In this document: one piece after another, positions 23,978-35,100 of the stretch
How the letters are laid out: every line of letters starts with the position of its first letter
Numbering within the stretch: position 1 is the first letter of the stretch
Assembly (NCBI GenBank): GCA_023078685.1
Contig: JALGAS010000011.1
Coordinates: 1,073,010-1,137,009 of the forward strand
From: Neopestalotiopsis rosae
Lineage: Eukaryota > Ascomycota > Sordariomycetes > Amphisphaeriales > Sporocadaceae
Reading direction: 5' to 3'
DNA length: 64,000 nt
The notes under the pieces: model-generated
The model's input: only the letters and a program-made list of their open reading frames with translations
What the model was told of the DNA's origin: nothing
Database searches by the model: none
Program-made: the position numbers and the translations under genes

Positions 23978-26470
23978 ATGGGTAAGTTTTGGTGAACGAC
24001 TTCGCCCAAGTTGAAAAAGCTTCACGGGAAGACAGATGCAGGGTCCGAGCTAACACAAGAGATAGCAATCCACAATGACACCTCAAGCAATGAGTTTGCA
24101 GACCACGAGAAAGCTGGCGGTGAAGAGCACACTCCCTACCTTGCTGCCAACATAGAAGAGGATTACGAGGGCAAACCTACGCCAGAGGAACTTCGGACAC
24201 TGCGCCGAGTCCCTATCAACATCCCGATTGTCGCCTATCTCATCTGTATTGTCGAGTTCTCTGAGCGGGCCTCATACTATGGCGTTCAGCCACTAATCAG
24301 TAATTTCGTTAATCGTCCCATGCCTACTGGAGGCAATGGCTGGGTAAGTCTTATTCACCGGGTGCTTGCCCTGCCTGTGTCTGGTCTCTTGGATATAGTA
24401 GTACTACAAGGGCACCACATTCTGAGGTCTATTACCATTGTATAAATGCAACTCCTTCTGACTCAAAATCTCACAGGGTGCGCCTCCAGCCGGTACTCAG
24501 CAAACAGCTGGTGCCTTGGGCATGGGTACTCAAGTTGCCAATGCTATCGGACAGTCTTTCAGTGTCATTGCTTAGTAAGTACTGCTATGTCATTCAGCTT
24601 GCCTCTCGTGCAATAGTTACTGTACCAAGCCATTGCAGAGATTACATATTCCACCTCGCTGCGAGTATAAGTGTCTCTCATATTTCGCAATTACTAACCT
24701 GTAATCATACAGTGCTTCGCCACTTATCTTTGGCTACATTGCGGACGTCAAGACGGGCCGCTTCAAGATGATTTCTTGGGGCGTGCTCGTCTTTGGTGTT
24801 GCTCATGTGTTGATGTGTGCCGCGGGTGCTCCCGACCTTTTGGCCAATGGAAATGCCAAAATCCCTTACTTCATTTCTATTTACATTTTGGCAATTGGTG
24901 CTGGTAAGTCAAATCTCAAAGACCCGTCTGTAACACATTCCTGTACAAGTAACTAAGGTTTTCCATAGCCATGTTCAAGCCCTGCGTTTCGCCCTTGCTA
25001 CTGGATCAAATGACAACAACCGTCCCTAAGGTCATTACAACGAAGAAGGGCGAACGCGTGATTCAAGACCCAGAGTCCAGTACGGAGAGAGTGATGCTGT
25101 GGTTCTATTTGGTGATCAATATTGGCGGGTTCATGAATGTGGCCACTGCTTACATTGAAAAATATGTAGGATGGTGGCTGGCTTTTCTCGTGCCGCTGTT
25201 TCTCTATTTGCCATTGCCTTTCCTGCTCATGTTTCTCCGGAAACGATTGATTCTCCACCCACCGGCAGGCAGTGATCTTGGCAAGATATTCAAGATTATC
25301 GGTATCTGTCTCAAGGATGCGGGTATCAAGGGATTCGGCCGCAAGGGCTTCTGGGAGTCCGCTAAACCATCGGTAATTCGTGCCAAAGGTTTGAACATTC
25401 AGACTGACTGGAACGACGACTTCGTGGAAGATGTCCGCCGCACATTCCAGGCAACTGGAATCTTTTGCTTTTTCCCAATTCAGTACCTCAATGATAATGG
25501 TATTGGATCTGCCGCCAGTTTCTTGTCAACCATGCTCACAACCAATGGTGTACCGTAAGTCTTGCCATCGCTATTCCGGCTGCGAACAAATCCCTCAGTG
25601 ACTACCAAGTGAGAGAAGCAAGCTGACTCGTGATACAGTAATGATGTCATTAGCAACTTCAACACACTGAGCATCATCTGCGTTGCTCCGATTTTGAATT
25701 ACGGCCTGTATCCCTTTTTGCGCAAAACCGGTATTCACTACGGCCCCATTGCCCGCATCACCACCGGACTTGCATTGTCATCGATTGGCGGAGCTGCATA
25801 CACCGTTCTCAATTACTACGCATACAAGGAGTCGCCTTGTGGCGAATATGGCTCAAGCGATTGTACCATTGGCGACGGTGTAGCACCGATCAGTATTTGG
25901 TAGGCTGACACCCCCCTCTGCTTCCTTTCCTCCTCGAGGTTCGCGCAAGATTACGTTTATTTTTCCTTTCCCCTCCACATAAATCAGTCATCCACAATGA
26001 TTGTGTAGCTAAGTATCTATGCTAATTCACTGGCACGCAGGTGGATGGCAATTCCATTTGCGATAGGTGGTATCTCGGAATTGTTCGTCAATGTCCCAGC
26101 CTATGGTATCGCCTACTCTCGGGCTCCTGTGAACATGAGAGGCTTGGTTTCCGCCATCAACCTCTTCACGACCGCTGTGGCGTACATCATCGGACTAGCC
26201 TGCTCCGCCGTCATCACTGACCCTTACTTGACGTGGGACTTTGGCGGCCCAGCCATCGTTGGCGGCGTCTTGACGATTGTTTTCTACTTCATGTTCAAGC
26301 ACATTGATGCCGAGGAGTTCCAACTGAGCCAGAAGGTAGAGAACACAGACTACCATCTAGAAATGGAGGGTACTGTCAACGTGGTCCGGGAAAACGAACT
26401 GAACAAGACAACAAATCACACAGCGCCCATCAATGAAAATGAGGAGATGATGATCTCAACCAAGCAGTAA
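23978..26470 (+). CDS. Proton-coupled oligopeptide transporter (POT/PTR2 family)
   Basis: Seven exons (23978-23981, 24036-24343, 24477-24574, 24713-24903, 24969-25554, 25639-25899, 26041-26470) encode 625 residues. The first coding exon is only ATGG. The motif EFSERASYYG at about 75-84 is the ExxERxxYYG signature that binds protons in POT carriers. YASPLIFGYIADVKTGRFK matches the conserved loop after helix 3. The large insertion between the two six-helix halves (PPAGSDLGKIFKIIGICLKD) is typical of fungal Ptr2. The C-terminal tail is acidic and Asn-rich. It takes up di- and tripeptides at the plasma membrane, driven by the proton gradient. Confidence 0.92.
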
Positions 26471-27417
26471 TCATGCTGGAACAAGGCATTGAAAAGTCCA
26501 GAAGCAGCGAGGCTATGTCAGAGAGATCAGGAGGCGAAATTATTACAGCGTCGTCCAAAATAAGGCGAGAAAAGGGACAAATCAGCCGCACCACCGCATT
26601 GGCTTCCTGCTCGCATTGTAAATAGCTCAGGACTCTGTGTATATGACCCAGCAAGAAAGAGACTACCTGTGAAATCCTCAACTCATGGAAGCCTTTTGAA
26701 TCACAAACGATAATTCATTTGAAACCTTTGAAAGGTGGTTACACACGTCTTCGGCTTCTTGTACATTGGAAAGCGAATATGTATCGCTCTGTTTCGACTC
26801 GGACATATAAGCATTCTGTTGAACGAACAATATTATTACTCTGACTGTCTGCGCTCATAGTCACGTAGCTATAGTCCCACAATGACAGCACAGTCTCAAA
26901 TGATCTCAATTCCAGCATCAAGGTTTTCCGTATATGCTCAGTGACTGGTCGCTTACTCCAGAGCATGTGATAATGATCATTATCACTGCCTTGACTCTGA
27001 ATTCCGAGGCAAACCGTCAGCTGATTGAGTTGGAATTTGATCATAACCTGTTGTAGGCTGCTATCGATGACGAATATGTCACTTCGAAGCAGAAAGTGGG
27101 AGATATTCTACACCAATAAAAGTTGTTAGATCATTTGGGGGAAAAAAAAAGTAAACAAGTGCATGTCATCTGGAAACAATCAGTCAGCTTGACTGAGATC
27201 GTGTGATTTTCCCGTGTCTGAAATCAGACCGTTGCGTACAATAAGCAAATGTGAATAAAAGCTTGGTCAAGTTCATGCACATCCAATCCATGCCTATATG
27301 CGTCTCTGTCCTCAGGAAGCGCAACAGACTCACCTGCTTTAGAGCTCTCAATTTGTTATGATCGAATCTTCATTCAGTGTACACTTGCCCTCTACTTGCT
27401 GTATCTTAATACTCTGT
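26471..27417. other. Convergent intergenic region
   Basis: 947 bp between convergent genes. No supported feature. Confidence 0.6.
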
Positions 27418-28050
27418 CTATACTCCTTCTTTCTTTTCTCCCGATATTCTTGTCATCCGTGGACCGAGTAATTTCACGGGCGGCGATAACATGAATAGGT
27501 AAACTCGATGCATCCAGCGAGGCCCAGCAAAGATGCAGCTTGGCCGTTGTCGACCCATCTGCCCGCCTTCCTCCAAAGGCACTATATAGCCCATGTTCGT
27601 GATTCCAACGTAATCCTCGACGCGACGAGCGTAACGAATCAGCAGTGCCGACATGCCTGAATGGTGATGCATATCCAGCGAATCGCAACCTTCTAATTGC
27701 CATGCCGCTACAGAGTTGCAGACTGACATCCCCCCCATGAACCAGCCGAATAGGGCCATGTATGTGTGCAATGCTGCGTTGCTAAGAATGGTGGCTCGAA
27801 TTGTGGAATACGGATCATCCCAAAAGTAGTTTGTCGGATTGAGCTGGATCTTCGTCACCTCTCTGAAAATGATCGGAAAGAAGAACCAAAGATTTAGTAT
27901 GGAGACATTAATCCACATGGCCGAAGAAATGAGAAATGCCGTGGCATATACAGCGCAATTTCTTTGCGTGATGAGCAGGAGTGCTGAAAAGGTGTGTAGG
28001 ACAACAATAACACAACAAGTGTAATACACTGCGTCATCGTACAGGTCCAT
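27418..28050 (-). CDS. Small multi-pass membrane protein, unknown
   Basis: Single exon, 210 residues. Hydrophobic segments are YYTCCVIVVLHTFSALLLI, VYATAFLISSAMWINVSILN-LWFFFPIIF and HTYMALFGWFMGGMSVCNSV; a weaker fourth may lie near the C-terminus before a basic tail. I do not recognise a family. Support comes from ORF length, composition and a TATATA box at 28171-28176 on this strand, about 120 bp upstream. The ATG at 28050 is used because the upstream in-frame extension lacks an ATG. It could also be one exon of a larger or decayed gene. Confidence 0.6.
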   Translation of the reverse strand: MDLYDDAVYYTCCVIVVLHTFSALLLITQRNCAVYATAFLISSAMWINVSILNLWFFFPIIFREVTKIQLNPTNYFWDDPYSTIRATILSNAALHTYMALFGWFMGGMSVCNSVAAWQLEGCDSLDMHHHSGMSALLIRYARRVEDYVGITNMGYIVPLEEGGQMGRQRPSCIFAGPRWMHRVYLFMLSPPVKLLGPRMTRISGEKKEGV

Positions 28051-29630
28051 GATGAGTATGGGGTGGTGTAGTCGTGAGGTATCAAGCAAGGCTGCTTGGA
28101 TGTGAATGGTAATTAATCGTCTAGCCTTGCTCGACTGCAGTCAGATTAGCAGGTAGGATGATACATTGCTTATATAGCCAGAGCGAGGAGGAAACACGTC
28201 ACATATCTCTGAAATTGCGCGGACTCGAGTTTGGGATGTTTGAGACGTGCTGAGCATGAGACATAAAGCCAATAGCGTAAACCCTTTGCACGGCGAAGGT
28301 TCATTGTTTTGGTTTTAGTGGAGGAGGGAGCCTGAAACAGGCCAGAGGCTCGTCCAAAAAGCCCGCTCGCGGTGCTTCATATTGTGCAGCAGGGGCTGCT
28401 CGCATATGTGGCAGGCGCACGACGTTTTCATATGACATTGATGTCCATATATTGACACAATGGTTGAGACACGTCATATGGATGTAGAAAGCGTGAGAAG
28501 ATTCCAATCCATATGGGTAGCCAAGGTTCGGGGTTTGGTCAATTTCAGGGTCCCAGCCTACTGTCACATATTTGTATGTACATTGGTGCCTATACCCCTC
28601 GGTATCAATGAAACGCCGGCGCTGTACGGTTGGCTCGAATTATAGTTTTCCAAAATATATGCATAATCATCCAAGATCACCGAGCAATGTTTTTCAAAAC
28701 ATTGAAATTCCATCACCACCTATATTTCTGTTGTAGGCCATAACACCTACCCATAAAGTCTTGCTTTGACTAATCCCAGTAGGACCAAGGTCATTTGGCA
28801 GCAGGATATCTGGCATCAGTGTTACCAGTGCGAACCACCAGTCGGGGACTTGGAATTTGTGGCTGAAGCGGACATGCTGAAAAACGCATCCTGTGGTGAC
28901 TTGTCGCCGACCAGGTGCCAGCCATGAGCACTCGTTGTGAGTAATTTGGGCCAAAAGATGAATTGATACGTATTTTTTGCCCCTTGAGAGTTGTTTAGAT
29001 GATGAGAAAATATACTCTATTTTCCAGACAGCTTTTCAACTCACTGACTAGTGGTTCTATTTTTCGAACCCTCGCGGATCTGATTGCCATTATTGGCATT
29101 GATCTGATTGATTATGCCAATCAATCTTTTTTGCCATTTAATGTTATCTGTTCACGTCCTTTGGTAGGTACGCATGCATAGTATCAAATGTACCGTGGTA
29201 CTTGGGTACTTTCACCCTCGACCTCTAGTGCTAGCTGGACCCCACCGGACACCCACTAACTTCAATGTTGGGGCTGGTCGCTCATTACCTAATCTCCTGA
29301 AGCTTGGATCGCAAAGCTGACAGGGCTTTCCCTTCTCATGTCTTTCGCAACTCCAATGATCGAACCTTGTGCACGTCAGAGCCGTAAAACTTCAACAGCC
29401 AGTCGTTTCTCTTGGCCCTTGGGATTTCACCGTTGCGCCAAATTTTTTCTCTAACTCTTGCCCTTGTCGAGGCAGATTATACGATCCTTATGGTCAATAC
29501 TCACTAGGTTCCAGTCCGGGACCCTGCTGGCTCGGTCGCTTCCACATTACACAGAATCTTTACAGCCTTTGCGGCTGCAGGGCATCAATCGCAAATCGTT
29601 GCGGTTGACGTTTGGAAGCTTTGCGACAAG
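28051..29630. other. Divergent intergenic region
   Basis: 1.6 kb separating the small membrane protein from the LAMTOR1-like gene. It contains a GGTAGGTAC-type element near 29163-29170. No gene seen. Confidence 0.5.
28171..28176 (-). promoter_or_regulatory. TATA box of the small membrane protein gene
   Basis: TATATA(AG) on the minus strand about 120 bp upstream of the ATG at 28050. Confidence 0.4.
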
Positions 29631-30219
29631 ATGGGAGCCTGCGCATCATGCTTAGGCAGAGCGCGCCAAGATGCATATGACGAGGTAAGCACTGCTCGCG
29701 TTTCTCCTGTTGCTAGAGTGTCCTTTTGCTTACCAATTTTCATGGCAGGAGGATGAATCACGATTGCTTCTAGACGATCCAAGCAGCTTTCAGTACGGCA
29801 GCTTTGGCGAGCAAAACGCAAACGCACACACAGATCCGCTCGAGTCGCAAAGAGAGCTGGAGGCGCTGCAGAAAGTTGTAGCAAAAACATCAAAGTACCA
29901 ACGCAACCCAAGCGCAACGCTCCATGATCTGCCCTGCTAACGCTCTTGCAGTAACCTGGTCGACATTTTCGAAATTGCCCCGTCGCAACCCCAACAGGCT
30001 CATACTACCGCCCTTGCCGGTCAAGACTCACGCCTCAACCGCTACCAAACTATTCTCTCCAAGCTCTCTGCCGACGATGATACGAGTGCAGCCACCGCGC
30101 AGGGTCAAGTCGACTGGCTGAGCGACGATGACACAATGGAAATACAGTTGGACCCGCCCACGGTCAAAGCAGGCGAAGCGCTTGTGGGAACCTTCGCTGA
30201 TGCGGTCACAGTAGCATGA
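29631..30219 (+). CDS. LAMTOR1/Meh1(Ego1)-like vacuolar TORC1 anchor
   Basis: Three exons (29631-29684, 29749-29894, 29952-30219) encode 155 residues. MGACASC gives Gly2 for N-myristoylation and Cys4/Cys7 for palmitoylation, the lipid anchor used by LAMTOR1 and Ego1. An acidic LL motif (ESRLLLDDP) follows. Then comes the helical core (ESQRELEALQKVVAKTSNNL) leading into VDIFEIAPSQ, which matches the LAMTOR domain. The family tethers the Rag GTPases to the lysosome or vacuole for amino-acid signalling to TORC1. The length fits family members. The second splice (TCA-AA / T-AAC) rebuilds the conserved SNNLVDIFEI. Confidence 0.85.
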
Positions 30220-31854
30220 GCGTATACTGCATTATCACCATTTTGCGGTGTATACCACCATTCAACGGGGCCGTCGACAGCCCAACTGGGAGCGAGCAGC
30301 GGTGAGACATCTGTTGCGTTGCTGCCAGGCTTGACATCGAGCTTTGCGCTGCTATCACCCTGCCTTATACACGACCGTTTCTCCAAACATGTCGAGTTGC
30401 GGATCGGGGCAGTCGTTAATATAGTTGTAAAGGCGAGACCATATTCAGGTCCCAAGCCTCCTGACACAAAGATAAAACCTGTCTTGGGTACACAAGGTGT
30501 TACATTCGTACACAAATAGACAGCCAGTGATTGGACTGAACTCTTCCTTTCTCGTTGGGCACGGCCAATCATGTGTTGCTCCGCGCTCTCTGGATGTACT
30601 GGCCCATAGAGCTACAGCCACGTGCGCTTCACACCTTGGTCGCCGGGGCGGAAAGGTTTCTTCTTGTGTATATATAAGACAGACTCATAGTCTAATCATT
30701 TCTTCTACATCCAAATTCCAAATACAATCTTGAGCAACATAATTATATCTTGGATCTGTGCTCCGTCTTTGCTTTAATCGCTCGAGTCTTGGTGTCCATG
30801 GGTATCGTTCCGAAGCCGACTGCCGGGTGCGGGCTTCCTTCAGTTTTCCAGAACACACACAAAATAAAAGGCGAATGCCGGCGCTGCAAACGTTACCAAG
30901 CCTGTGCAGCATCGATCCATTTAACCATGTGCGCTACATACATTAGAATGTGCGGCCCGGCCCATCGCTCGTCCACTCAGACGGGCTTGACCGCTACACT
31001 GGGGTTTCCACTCACATGGTTATGGAGTATGGTGCGTACCAACTAGTGGGATAGCCGAGAGAGCATATGTACTAAGCAGACGCTGCATTTTTTTTCCCTC
31101 TCGAATTGGACCCCATCATCCCCTCTCTCTTGCTCGCGTGTCTTCGTCATTGGAGACGGACGTCCTCGCTGTATTATCCAAAAGTGGCTGCCACTGCCGC
31201 TGCGTCGGACCCCTTTGCCGCTCTGTTGATCCAACAAGATCTAGATGTTTAGCCACTTCATATGACGGACAAACTGCCTTCGGTTGGGCCACTAGTTAGA
31301 GGCTGAGCGATTTCTAAGAAGGGTTGAAAAAAAAAATCGTCTGATGTCTCAAGTCATGGGTGTCGAGTACGAGAGGCCATCACATCACCCGAGAATAGGA
31401 CGGCCAAGGCTATCGAAGCATTGATTAATTGTCGATTCAGAGACTCGCACGCTATCGAAGGAAGGATCAGGACCCTCGACCAAGAACCAACATAGGAGGG
31501 AAGCGATAGAGAGAGAGGAGAGAGAGGAACGATTTCCCGAACGCAATTCTCTGAAACCCACTGCGTGATTCGATATTGTTGTGTCTTTTCCCCCCCCTCC
31601 CTTGCTTACTTCTCTTCGCATTTCAATTTTCATCTGACCCTTTCTCTTTAATTTCGTATTCCTCCGCCTTTCTCTTCCTCTCACACTCTTCCCCTTCATT
31701 TCTTACTTTCTCTTCCTCGACCATTTTTTTGTCCGAAGCATACACCCTTTTCCGATCGATCGGATATTCAAACACTAACAGAATGGGTCCCGCTGGTCAC
31801 CGACAGTGCGACCCAGATCCCAATCAACTTTGCCACCTTTTGCGAGATCCGGCA
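30220..31854. other. Intergenic region with orphan CT-rich leader-like stretch
   Basis: 1.6 kb between convergent genes. At about 31560-31790 there is a long CT-rich stretch ending in CTAACAG-ATG, which looks like a fungal leader, but the ORF that follows has only about 25 codons. No gene is called. Confidence 0.5.
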
Positions 31855-32187
31855 TCATAAAGTCGAGTTTACACGAGTCCAATGCTGCTGCTGCATGCTA
31901 TAGATTGCGTTCGATGCCTCGGCCATGTCCCTTTGCGCCTTCTCGATCGTTGCCGTTCGACCACCTTCCCGCTGCCATCGCTGGATATCACCCTCGAGCT
32001 TGCTGTACTTGCGCTGCTTCTTTTCGATATCTTTGCAGAGCTTGCAAATATCCGGCTCCGGGTTGGTCTGGAATATGAGCTTGAGACCGCATGTCTCTCC
32101 GGTCCGATATTCTTTTGTACACTGTTCCCGAAAGTGACCCCATCGCCAGAATCCGCACTGCCAACGAGTTTGGTCGAAGTAACACAT
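31855..32187 (-). CDS. Conserved small Cys/Trp-rich protein
   Basis: Single exon, 110 residues. The N-terminal half has regularly placed Cys and Trp (MCYFDQTRWQCGFWRWGHF, Cys23, Cys33, then CKLC at 48-51), a pattern that could bind a metal. The C-terminal half is a charged helix (KLEGDIQRWQREGGRTATIE), probably a coiled coil. No signal peptide or membrane span. I recognise the pattern MCYFDQTRW..CG.W as a recurring hypothetical protein of Sordariomycetes, but no function is known to me. The metal-binding idea is inference. Confidence 0.75.
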   Translation of the reverse strand: MCYFDQTRWQCGFWRWGHFREQCTKEYRTGETCGLKLIFQTNPEPDICKLCKDIEKKQRKYSKLEGDIQRWQREGGRTATIEKAQRDMAEASNAIYSMQQQHWTRVNSTL

Positions 32188-35100
32188 TGGTTGCTAGAAG
32201 AAGATTGAGCTGCTGCAGTCGACGTATCAATACATGTGCGGCGAGGTGAGGCAGCTCGACTGCCGCATTGCAACAACATACAGATGGCTAATGACCTTGC
32301 GTCCTGCGCGGCCGTTGACAAGAACAAACTGGTGATACCTAATAGCTTCCCGGCGGTTTGAACCAAGGAGCAATAGCAGTTCTCCGTGAGGTAAATGCAA
32401 AAAGTATAGTATCGACGTCAAATAATACAGTGTGCTCGACAAATGATTCGGATTCAATGAGAGCTGGAGCTGCGCAAAGTCTTATATGCGCTTTGGGACC
32501 GTCTCTCCCGATATGTTGGTGCGATGCCGAATTGATATCTTCATGGACAGCTCTTGACATGCGCTGGCAGATGTTTCTCTACACTGCCGTTCCCATAGTT
32601 TCTACCCGACTCTTCCATAGTGCCCTCAAGGATTGGTGGAGCATCCACGCATCATGCCTCCTGAGTTGGGTTGCATAGCAAAGTGCTTGCAGAATCCCGC
32701 CCAACATCAAGTTCGGACGATGTATTGATGCCACGTCGGCAGAGGGGGAACTTGAACATCAACTGCTCGACCGTCCCCCACCTGCTGCTACTCACTCAGT
32801 ACATGGACTCACACATTCGAGCATCTTTGAAGCATGTAGCCCCATGGGCCCCCTGCTCTTTATGCAAACCTCCCATTGGCTTGTCGCTCATGTTCGACCG
32901 ACAGTGTTCGTGTACGTAACCTGCACATCCAAATTTGACCTGGAGACCCCTACGCCCGCGTGCTGCCGTCTGCACGTAGCTTTGATCGTTCCGCGTCTGC
33001 GGCCAAGGGACCAGGCCTGGTGCCAACTCCATATGTAGTCCCACAGCCCAGCAGCCAATGCCCGGCGGTGGCTAGTGGCGGTTGTCAACCCTACTGCTAT
33101 TTCTACAATCATTCATCAGGCACCACAACTTGGTCCAGGACTGGCATGAAGAATAAATCACGGGGTCTGGCGTTGAGACCTCGTTGCACTACATGAACCT
33201 GCATTACCTCTGCTTTCTACTTAGTTCAACCCCCGCATACGCTACTATCTGCAAGTCGAGGACCAAGGACCAATCTTTGGCCAGGGATCACGACTCTTCG
33301 ACACCTCTTGAGATATCTTTTGTCTCTGACGACTTGTATCAAAATTGAAAAAATGGGACCAGTCGCTGCTCTCTTCTAGGCCAGATGAGCGAGTGCAAAC
33401 AAGTATCACAGTGTTTCTGCGTCAGGAAGAACGACTGCGCAACGATTTGGGCCGGATTCGACGACACGGCTCGGTGGCGTAATATGCTGTTGATCATCTT
33501 CAAGCGCGAGCTCCATGTACACTCAAATACACGCACATCCCTATGTAACCCAGAACAGTGTCCGTTGAACCAGACTTCTGTGCTGCCATCGCGGAGAAAG
33601 CGACCGGCGATAGAGCTGCCTGGCTGGAACGGAACAGATTGGGTCGGCTACGGTCTCTGGCTCAATCTAGGCAAGAGGTAAATGAAGAATTGGAGTGACA
33701 CCGCAGTACAACGCAGGCATACCCACGCCCGGAAAGTCAATATGGGTGCAATGAGTCTCGGCTAGAAGGGATAGGAAGGCCAAGGATCTTCACTGGGGGG
33801 TACTTTGTTGTAACAACGTGGCGAGGCCCCCTTGGGTCCCGGCCAGGCCCACTGCCACGCTCTGATGCCGAGAGCTTTGAGAAATTTTGTTATTCAAGAA
33901 GGCAATCTGATGTGCTCAACCTGAGTGGCTCGATTTCGTCATAATCATGTATGTTATAGGGCCGGCATTGTACTCCTTTGATCAATATTGAAGGACTCTT
34001 TTTGTTATAGCATTATAGCATGGCGATTGGGGACACTTTCAAGACATGACTCTAAAAATACAGACTATGTAAGATAGAATGTAGAGTATAACCGCGAGAG
34101 AGAATTATTCTTCAGGCCAACTTAGGACAATTGTAAGCTTTGCGGCGTAGGAATGTTCTTAGCAACCCTGTGGCTCCCAGTATCACAAGTGGCTCGCTCG
34201 ACCAAATTGACTGCAACTGACTGCAACTTTCCCACATAAAATCAAGCATGCTAGAGCCTCGGATTAGACCAGTGTACCATGCCGTGAAATTCTTGGTCCC
34301 TACGCTGGATATGCAATTGGCGCCTTTGTTGCAGTCACAATGCTTTAGTGGTCGGATGGACCTGACACCTTAGGTTAGCAACCTCCTACTGAGCTCTCGG
34401 AATAGTCTTCTTTTGGGCAGGTAGGGCTGAGAATGGGCTTGTCCATTTTTTCCCTCTCTTTGACAGAAAATTGCTTTACCTTGTTGAATATTATCTATAA
34501 CAGCGGCTCGAAGAGAATGTTAGCATTGCTAAAAGAAATAAAGAGAGCCTGTATCTTTTGTAGTAGCGTATCAGTCCTATCACACAGGACAGTGTGGACA
34601 TCGCAAGATTCCTCACGAAATTTCCATCCACGGAGGGATTTAGTGACAATCACAATGTAAAATTCTTCATCTGAAGGCAGCCGCAGCGTTGCGGCGTCGC
34701 CAACGAACGGATCGTCCCGCGCATTTTTCGCAACAATGACTCGCAGCAAGGAACTGCAACCCAAATTTCTCGTGATGATGCATTTGATGTTCAACGACTC
34801 GTGTACTTCTTCATGCAGTACCATGGGGTAGCAGCTTCTTTCCACTCGTGGCCTCATAATATTGAGGTGCATGGATAGAGAGCACAACAGTCTGACACTT
34901 GCTCCCGACCCACACAAGCCGGGTTGTCATGTGTCACGACAATTTTTGCCGGTCATGTCACTGATGTGTTTCGGGGCATTGTATTAATGACTGCGATCCG
35001 TTCCCCTACACATATGAATAGCGGTCTGTTAGGAGCTCCAGAGCCGAATGAGTGCAGAATGAAGATAGACACTTGGCTAGGGATCGAAGAGATACAGCTA

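Noticed and set aside
30105..30572. 155-codon minus-strand ORF
   Set aside because: It overlaps the last exon of the LAMTOR1-like gene antisense, has no domain or splice partner, and its composition is not protein-like.
33385..33681. 98-codon plus-strand ORF starting MSECKQVSQ
   Set aside because: Isolated, with no recognisable motif and no convincing promoter; probably chance.
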